Assembly (NCBI GenBank): GCA_017999075.1
Contig: JAGOBX010000077.1
Coordinates: forward strand, 1-10,911
Reading direction: 5' to 3'
DNA length: 10,911 nt
Source: Candidatus Babelota bacterium
Lineage (GTDB): Bacteria > JAGOBX01
Position numbers and translations under genes: made by a program. The notes below the pieces were generated by a model that saw only the letters and a program-made list of their open reading frames with translations, did not search any database and had not been told where the DNA came from. Below, one piece after another: positions 7,580 through 10,911 of this stretch (its first letter is position 1; every line of letters begins with the position of its first letter).

Positions 7580-8089
7580 TTAATTTTTTATTACTTGTAC
7601 CGATGGAATTATTAAAACTTCGCTGAATTGTATTTCTGTTTCTATTGATTTTTTCAATTGATTTATAAGATATTGAATCTCTGACATTTTTTTTGTCAAA
7701 TCAAACTCTAAAAAAATCTCAATAAAAATATTATGCCCCACACGTCTTGACCTTATTCCATGAAGTTGAGTGTATGAATCATAATATTTCACAAGCTGTT
7801 TTAATATTATTATTTGGATAGATTCCTTGACCTTTTTACTGACGCTGTATTTATGCCATAAATATGCATCAAAACTTACCATGCATGCGTTTAATGCGTA
7901 TAAATAAGTTACCCAGTTAAAATTACCAAAATAATATTTGTGAACTATCCCGAATAAATATCCTAATATTATTATATATAAAAAAAATATGCTCTTACCT
8001 TCGACATTTTTTATACGTAGAGTTTTTGATATTGATATAGGCCAACTAATTCCAAAACATAACAGCATACCTATTTCAAAATAACTCAT
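7580..8089 (-). CDS. PQ-loop-like membrane half fused to a CDF-type cytoplasmic domain
   Basis: This 169-residue protein has two unlike parts. Residues 1-80 contain three hydrophobic segments (about 3-22, 34-50, 58-77) with the pattern GISWPISISKTLRIKNVEGKS, resembling a single three-helix PQ-loop/SemiSWEET-type repeat. Residues 90-165 resemble the C-terminal dimerisation domain of cation diffusion facilitators such as YiiP: LHGIRSRRVGHNIFIEIFLE, then a helix MSEIQYLINQLKKSIET, then SEVLIIP. Of the YiiP cytoplasmic zinc ligands, only the first histidine (His110) appears kept; the others fall at Phe and Pro positions. It may be a dimeric small membrane protein with a regulatory or structural ferredoxin-like domain; transport activity is not shown. 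A GGTGA ribosome binding site lies 6 bases before the ATG (plus-strand TCACC at 8096-8100). It follows ttcA by 16 bases and is probably co-transcribed. Domain assignments are by eye. Confidence 0.75.
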   Translation of the reverse strand: MSYFEIGMLLCFGISWPISISKTLRIKNVEGKSIFFLYIIILGYLFGIVHKYYFGNFNWVTYLYALNACMVSFDAYLWHKYSVSKKVKESIQIIILKQLVKYYDSYTQLHGIRSRRVGHNIFIEIFLEFDLTKKMSEIQYLINQLKKSIETEIQFSEVLIIPSVQVIKN

Positions 8090-8105
8090 ATTATTTCACC
8101 GCATT

Positions 8106-8816
8106 TTAAAACCATAATGAAAGCTGTTCCTTGTTTTTTAATGCTGACAGCATGCTCATTCTAAAATGTTTCGTGTCTCCTGCAATTTTTTTTATTATGC
8201 TGTTTACATATTCTCTTTTTGTTTTTCCTGTAACAGGACATTTATTTTTAAAAACAGGCATATTATAGCGTATTGATGCTGAATGAATTTTTTCTTCATT
8301 CAAATATATCATGGGTCGTATCATATATATATTTTTTTGCGAAAGATATGTTACCGGTTCAAAAGTAGCTATTCTCCCCTCATATATCATATTCATAAAC
8401 AGTGTATTTACAGCATCGTCAAGATGATGACCTAATGCAATTTTATTAAAATTAATTTTTACTGCATTGTCCGCAATAATGCCTTTTCTCAATCTCGAAC
8501 ATAAAGAACACGGATATTTCACCGGTTTATCTATAAAAATCTGATTATAAATATTGGTTTTTATAAATGTATACGGAATATCTATTTTTTTTAAATATTC
8601 CAATAATTCAGTATAATCCATATCTGGAAAATTATTATCTACTATTACCGAATGAAGTTCAAAAGATCTTTTTAAGTAATATCTCAATTGTATAAGGCAA
8701 TTTATCAGTACTAAACTGTCTTTTCCTCCTGAAACGCCTACAGCTATCCTGTCTCCTTCATTAATCATATTATAATCTATGCATGCTGCTTTTACAGCTC
8801 CTAATATCTTTCTCAT
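8106..8816 (-). CDS. ttcA: TtcA-family tRNA 2-thiolation enzyme
   Basis: The 236-residue protein is a PP-loop ATPase of the TtcA/TtuA group, which adenylates a tRNA base and replaces oxygen with sulfur; TtcA makes 2-thiocytidine at tRNA position 32. The ATP pyrophosphatase loop SGGKDS is at 29-34. Cys103 and Cys106 (PCSLCSRLR) with Cys193 (NKCPVTGKTKRE) match the three cysteines that hold the catalytic 4Fe-4S cluster. GHHLDDAVNTLFMN (129-142) is a family hallmark. The length and N-terminus (YNMINEGDRIAVGVSGGKDS) agree with short TtcA-like proteins common outside Proteobacteria, whose exact substrate is less certain. No Shine-Dalgarno sequence precedes the ATG. The upstream 232 bases carry a sigma-28 promoter and a GC-rich structured segment on the same strand, so ttcA may have a flagellum-linked, structured leader. 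Confidence 0.88.
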   Translation of the reverse strand: MRKILGAVKAACIDYNMINEGDRIAVGVSGGKDSLVLINCLIQLRYYLKRSFELHSVIVDNNFPDMDYTELLEYLKKIDIPYTFIKTNIYNQIFIDKPVKYPCSLCSRLRKGIIADNAVKINFNKIALGHHLDDAVNTLFMNMIYEGRIATFEPVTYLSQKNIYMIRPMIYLNEEKIHSASIRYNMPVFKNKCPVTGKTKREYVNSIIKKIAGDTKHFRMSMLSALKNKEQLSLWF

Positions 8817-8856
8817 ATTTTTATTTTTTTATGATTTATTTTTTTGGAAGTTTGGC

Positions 8857-8862
8857 ATTATA
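8857..8862 (-). promoter_or_regulatory. Candidate -10 box for a proximal ttcA promoter
   Basis: A perfect TATAAT occurs on the minus strand about 40 bases before the ttcA ATG. No acceptable -35 lies at 16-18 bases: the TTGACC in the hairpin arm is 23 bases away. In DNA this AT-rich the match may be chance. If real, it would let ttcA be transcribed independently of the upstream sigma-28 promoter and would leave the structured segment as a separate small RNA. Confidence 0.25.
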
Positions 8863-8885
8863 TTACACTACATATCTCCCAAGGT

Positions 8886-8911
8886 GGTCAAACGGGTATC
8901 CCCGTTTGACC
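8886..8911. repeat. Perfect GC-rich inverted repeat (hairpin B)
   Basis: The arms GGTCAAACGGG (8886-8896) and CCCGTTTGACC (8901-8911) are perfect complements around the 4-base loop TATC (GATA on the minus strand). On neither strand is it followed by a T-run, so a simple intrinsic terminator is unlikely. It is part of the candidate structured RNA; a DNA-level role as a dimeric protein-binding site is the alternative. Confidence 0.9.
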
Positions 8912-8935
8912 GGAATAAGGTATACAAATAAGTTC

Positions 8936-8970
8936 GTGTAAACAGCTTTTGGGAGGGAAACTGTTTATAC
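8936..8970. repeat. Inverted repeat with C-rich/G-rich loop (hairpin A)
   Basis: The arms GTGTAAACAG (8936-8945) and CTGTTTATAC (8961-8970) pair at nine of ten positions. The tenth is G-U in a plus-strand RNA and A-C in a minus-strand RNA. The 15-base loop CTTTTGGGAGGGAAA can extend the stem by three T-A pairs past one bulged base, leaving GGGAGG (CCUCCC on the minus strand) exposed. The slightly better pairing on the plus strand is a caution against assuming minus-strand function. Confidence 0.8.
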
Positions 8971-8978
8971 AATATATT

Positions 8979-9005
8979 TTATCGGCGTTTTTTTGAAATA
9001 CTTTA
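8979..9005 (-). promoter_or_regulatory. Perfect core sigma-28 (FliA) promoter
   Basis: On the minus strand, TAAA (9005-9002) is followed by exactly 15 bases and then GCCGATAA (8986-8979). This equals the flagellar sigma-28 core consensus TAAA-N15-GCCGATAA. Using the extended form TAAAGTTT-N11-GCCGATAA, it matches at 15 of 16 positions (TAAAGTAT). It lies 43 bases after the yjbQ stop and points towards ttcA. The predicted start, around 8970-8973, coincides with the 5' base of hairpin A. The fliS promoter in the same window shares the architecture, which supports both. Likely regulated by flagellar assembly state through FliA/FlgM if those are present. Confidence 0.8.
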
Positions 9006-9048
9006 AAGATTTTTTTTTTATGTGGGTAACTCTTTTTTTAAGAACAGG

Positions 9049-9468
9049 TTAATCCCCTATAATTTTAACAAGAACCCGTTTTTTACGGCGACCATCAAAC
9101 TCAGCATAAAATATTTGTTCCCATGGTCCAAAATCAAGTTTTCCATTTGTAACCGCAACAACCACTTCTCTTCCCATTATAGTACGTTTAATATGTGCGT
9201 CTCCATTATCTTCACCTGTCATATTATGCTTATAATTAGAAAGTGGTTCGTGTGGAGCAAGATGTTCAAGAAATTTATCAAAATCATTTATTAATCCGTT
9301 TTCATTATCATTTATATAAACGCTTGCAGTAATATGCATTGCATTGACAAGACATAAACCCTCTTTAATTCCTGATTTTTTTAAAATTTCTTCTACTTTC
9401 TCTGTTATATTAATATATCCTCGGCGCTGTTGTATGTTAAACCATAATTCTTCCCGGAATGATTTCAT
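9049..9468 (-). CDS. yjbQ: YjbQ / UPF0047 family protein
   Basis: This 139-residue protein belongs to the widespread YjbQ (UPF0047, TIGR00149) family of small trimeric enzymes. Members have weak thiamine-phosphate synthase activity in vitro and in suppressor genetics; the physiological role is unsettled. Diagnostic segments are [16 protein letters not shown] (44-59), with the conserved His and Asn, [19 protein letters not shown] (81-99) and the signature [18 protein letters not shown] (109-126). The length is normal. A good Shine-Dalgarno AGGAGA (plus-strand TCTCCT at 9474-9479) lies 5 bases before the ATG. The gene follows fabG by 45 bases on the same strand, so it is probably co-transcribed with the fatty-acid genes, though no shared function is evident. 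Confidence 0.93.
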   Translation of the reverse strand: MKSFREELWFNIQQRRGYINITEKVEEILKKSGIKEGLCLVNAMHITASVYINDNENGLINDFDKFLEHLAPHEPLSNYKHNMTGEDNGDAHIKRTIMGREVVVAVTNGKLDFGPWEQIFYAEFDGRRKKRVLVKIIGD

Positions 9469-9513
9469 TTTATTCTCCTGGCATTTTATTATCTTTAATT
9501 TTATTCTTAAGTC

Positions 9514-10254
9514 CTACATAACCATTCCGCCATCAACTATAAGAACCTGACCAGTAATATAACCGGATTCTTCCGAAGCTAAAAATGCTACTGCGTTAGC
9601 AATATCTTCTGGTTCTCCCAGTCGTTTAAGCGGAATCATAGTTTCAAGACGATGCCGCTCAGTTTCCGGCAATTTCTCTGTCATAGCAGTTTTTATGAAT
9701 CCTGGGGCTACGGCATTGCATGTAATATTCCTTGAAGCCAACTCTTTAGCTGTTGATTTGGTCATTCCTATTATCCCTGCTTTTGATGCTGAATAATTCA
9801 ATTGACCCGCATTTCCCATTACTCCGATAACAGAAGATATATTTATTATTCTGCCCCACCTGTTTTTCATTAATATTCTCGCTCCGAATTTAATACAATT
9901 AAAAACACCTTTTAAATTAATATCTATAACTTTATCCCATTCTTCTTCCGACATTTTTATTATTAAATTATCACGGGTAATTCCAGCGTTGTTTACTAAA
10001 ATATCTATTTTTCCAAAATCCTCAACAACCTGTTTGAATAAATTTTCTGTTTCTAAAAACTTCGATATATCCGCTTTATACGGACGCGCTGATATTCCCA
10101 AACTTCCAAGTTCTTCTGATGTTTTTTGAGCATCTTCAAGAAGAACATCAACTATTGCTATATTAACCTTTTTTGACGCAAGTTTAACAGCTATTGATTT
10201 ACCTATGCCTCTGGCACCGCCTGTTATTAAAGCTACACGACTTTCTATATTCAT
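9514..10254 (-). CDS. fabG: 3-oxoacyl-[acyl-carrier-protein] reductase FabG
   Basis: FabG performs the first reductive step of each fatty-acid elongation cycle, converting 3-oxoacyl-ACP to 3-hydroxyacyl-ACP with NADPH. The 246-residue protein is a classical short-chain dehydrogenase: cofactor loop TGGARGIG (11-18), NNAG (88-91), and the catalytic tetrad Asn113, Ser141, Tyr154 and Lys158. The segment VIGVMGNAGQLNYSASKAG (142-160) is nearly that of E. coli FabG, and PGFIKTAMTEKL and YITGQVLIVDGGMVM are typical. The length is normal. A GGTGA ribosome binding site lies 6 bases before the ATG. It follows plsX by 32 bases, as part of a lipid-synthesis operon, but fabH and fabD do not lie between them, and acpP, often next after fabG, is replaced by yjbQ. 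Confidence 0.95.
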   Translation of the reverse strand: MNIESRVALITGGARGIGKSIAVKLASKKVNIAIVDVLLEDAQKTSEELGSLGISARPYKADISKFLETENLFKQVVEDFGKIDILVNNAGITRDNLIIKMSEEEWDKVIDINLKGVFNCIKFGARILMKNRWGRIINISSVIGVMGNAGQLNYSASKAGIIGMTKSTAKELASRNITCNAVAPGFIKTAMTEKLPETERHRLETMIPLKRLGEPEDIANAVAFLASEESGYITGQVLIVDGGMVM

Positions 10255-10286
10255 AAATAATCACCATCCATTATTTTATTGCAGAT

Positions 10287-10911
10287 TCATATTTCAACTT
10301 TTTTGAATATTTTTAATTTGCCGACACGTTCCGAAATTTGTTCATTAATTTTTTTAGTACATATGTTTTCTGCCACACGTACTGCATTTTTTATAGCATT
10401 ACCCGAAGATCTTCCATGACAAATTATACAGTATCCATTCACTCCAAGAAGAGGCGCACCGCCATATTCAGAATAATCAATTGTTTTTTTAAATTTTTTA
10501 AAAAAAGGTTTGAGTAAAAATGCGCCTATTTTATAAATAAACTTTTCATTTATTCCTGAACGAATCATCCCAAATAATGTTTCTGCAAGCCCTTCAGATA
10601 CTTTTAAAACCGTATTTCCAACAAATCCATCGCAAACAACAACATCAGTTTTACATTTATATATATCCCGGCCTTCGACATTACCGTAAAAATTATCAAG
10701 ATTTGATTTCAATAATTCAAATGAAGATTTAGCAAGTTCATTACCTTTAGTATCTTCTTCCCCTATATTAAGCAGCCCTACAGTAATATCAGGTTTGTTA
10801 AGAACAACTTTAGCATATTCGGTTCCCATCATTCCATAATGAAGTATGTGTTCCGGAGTACAGTCAACATTGGCTCCTACATCCATTAAGATTGTTGCAC
10901 TCATTTTAGCG
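10287..10911 (-). CDS. plsX: Phosphate acyltransferase PlsX (N-terminal part outside window)
   Basis: PlsX converts acyl-ACP to acyl-phosphate, feeding PlsY in membrane phospholipid synthesis at the cytoplasmic membrane surface. The frame is open to the window edge (codons GCT AAA precede the Met at 10904), so about 207 C-terminal residues of a family of about 330 are visible. Typical segments are MDVGANVDCTPEHILHYG, VGLLNIGEEDTKGNEL, GNVEGRDIYKCKTDVVVCDG, FVGNTVLKVSEGLAE and SEYGGAPLLGVNGYCIICHG. The Met at 10904 is internal and not the start. The gene ends in TGA, 32 bases before fabG, and is the upstream visible member of the plsX-fabG-yjbQ group. Confidence 0.95.
   Translation of the reverse strand, partial: AKMSATILMDVGANVDCTPEHILHYGMMGTEYAKVVLNKPDITVGLLNIGEEDTKGNELAKSSFELLKSNLDNFYGNVEGRDIYKCKTDVVVCDGFVGNTVLKVSEGLAETLFGMIRSGINEKFIYKIGAFLLKPFFKKFKKTIDYSEYGGAPLLGVNGYCIICHGRSSGNAIKNAVRVAENICTKKINEQISERVGKLKIFKKVEI

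Larger units (their letters stand above)
8876..8972 (-). ncRNA. Candidate sigma-28-driven structured RNA (sRNA or ttcA leader)
   Basis: This GC-rich island sits in a non-coding gap within otherwise very AT-rich DNA. On the minus strand it starts where a perfect sigma-28 promoter predicts transcription to begin. It contains in order: hairpin A (8970-8936, about 10-base arms, 15-base loop); a 24-base linker; hairpin B (8911-8886, perfect 11-base arms, GATA loop); and UUGGGAG (8882-8876). The hairpin A loop contains CUCCCAA, a perfect 7-base complement of that last segment, so a pseudoknot is possible. The loop sequence CCCUCCC could also pair with Shine-Dalgarno sequences in other mRNAs. No T-run terminator follows on this strand, so the 3' end is unknown and the RNA may extend 60 bases into ttcA as a leader. 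It resembles no riboswitch, SRP RNA or tmRNA core that I recognise. The strand is inferred from the promoter. Confidence 0.55.

Noticed and set aside
8829-8858. A 9-codon minus-strand frame (MPNFQKNKS) between the structured RNA and ttcA, and an AUG-UAG pair just before it, as possible leader peptides.
   Set aside because: No Shine-Dalgarno sequence at usable spacing, no regulatory codon pattern, and such short frames are expected by chance.
8849-8868. TTGGCATTATATTACA on the plus strand as a sigma-54 -24/-12 promoter.
   Set aside because: The -24 half (TGGCA) is acceptable, but the required GC at -12 is missing and the site points away from ttcA.
8886-8970. The hairpins as an intrinsic terminator for yjbQ.
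   Set aside because: Neither hairpin is followed by a T-run on the minus strand, and a sigma-28 promoter starts just upstream in the same direction.
8876-8972. The GC-rich island as a c-di-GMP riboswitch, tRNA, SRP RNA or tmRNA.
   Set aside because: None of the conserved core sequences of these RNAs (for example GEMM core, T-loop, GGAAGGAAGC of SRP RNA) is present on either strand.
9022-9294. Plus-strand open frames at 9022-9294 and 9344-9550, and others opposite the helicase and response regulator.
   Set aside because: They lie antisense to clearly identified genes (yjbQ, fabG, dinG, the response regulator), have no family features and no ribosome binding site.

Overview
The window is a strongly AT-rich piece of bacterial chromosome. 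The genes are long, intact and closely packed, and all but three run on the minus strand. Flagellar sigma-28 (FliA)-type promoters, FliS, PlsX/FabG lipid synthesis and an RnfD-like membrane protein point to a flagellated bacterium. The phylum cannot be fixed from this sequence; an AT-rich diderm lineage such as Deferribacterota, Elusimicrobiota or Spirochaetota is only a guess. I see no transposase, CRISPR array, rRNA or tRNA.

Plus-strand block (1-3677). An AT-rich spacer ends in a sigma-28-like promoter that abuts fliS. FliS is followed by a small helical protein in the position where a FliT-type chaperone is often found. Next, with no gap, comes a large DinG-family helicase with a RadC-like JAMM metallopeptidase domain fused to its N-terminus. 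The helicase stop codon overlaps the stop codon of the convergent gene.

Minus-strand block A (7382 down to 3674). A sigma-54 response regulator of the NtrC type, an isolated RnfD/NqrB-family membrane protein and a radical SAM protein form a tight operon with a 3-base gap and an 8-base overlap. A sigma-70-like promoter lies about 100 bases upstream. No cognate kinase and no other Rnf subunit is present in the window.

Minus-strand block B (10911 down to 7580). The order is plsX (cut by the window edge), fabG, yjbQ, a 232-base non-coding gap, a TtcA-family tRNA thiolase, and a small protein that joins a PQ-loop-like membrane half to a CDF zinc-transporter-type cytoplasmic domain.

The most striking element is in the gap between yjbQ and ttcA. 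It holds a perfect core sigma-28 promoter (TAAA-N15-GCCGATAA) on the minus strand. Just after its predicted start point is an unusually GC-rich segment of about 97 bases with two hairpins. The C-rich loop of the first hairpin is complementary to a G-rich stretch after the second. This looks like an undescribed flagellum-coupled structured RNA: a small RNA, a regulatory leader of ttcA, or both.
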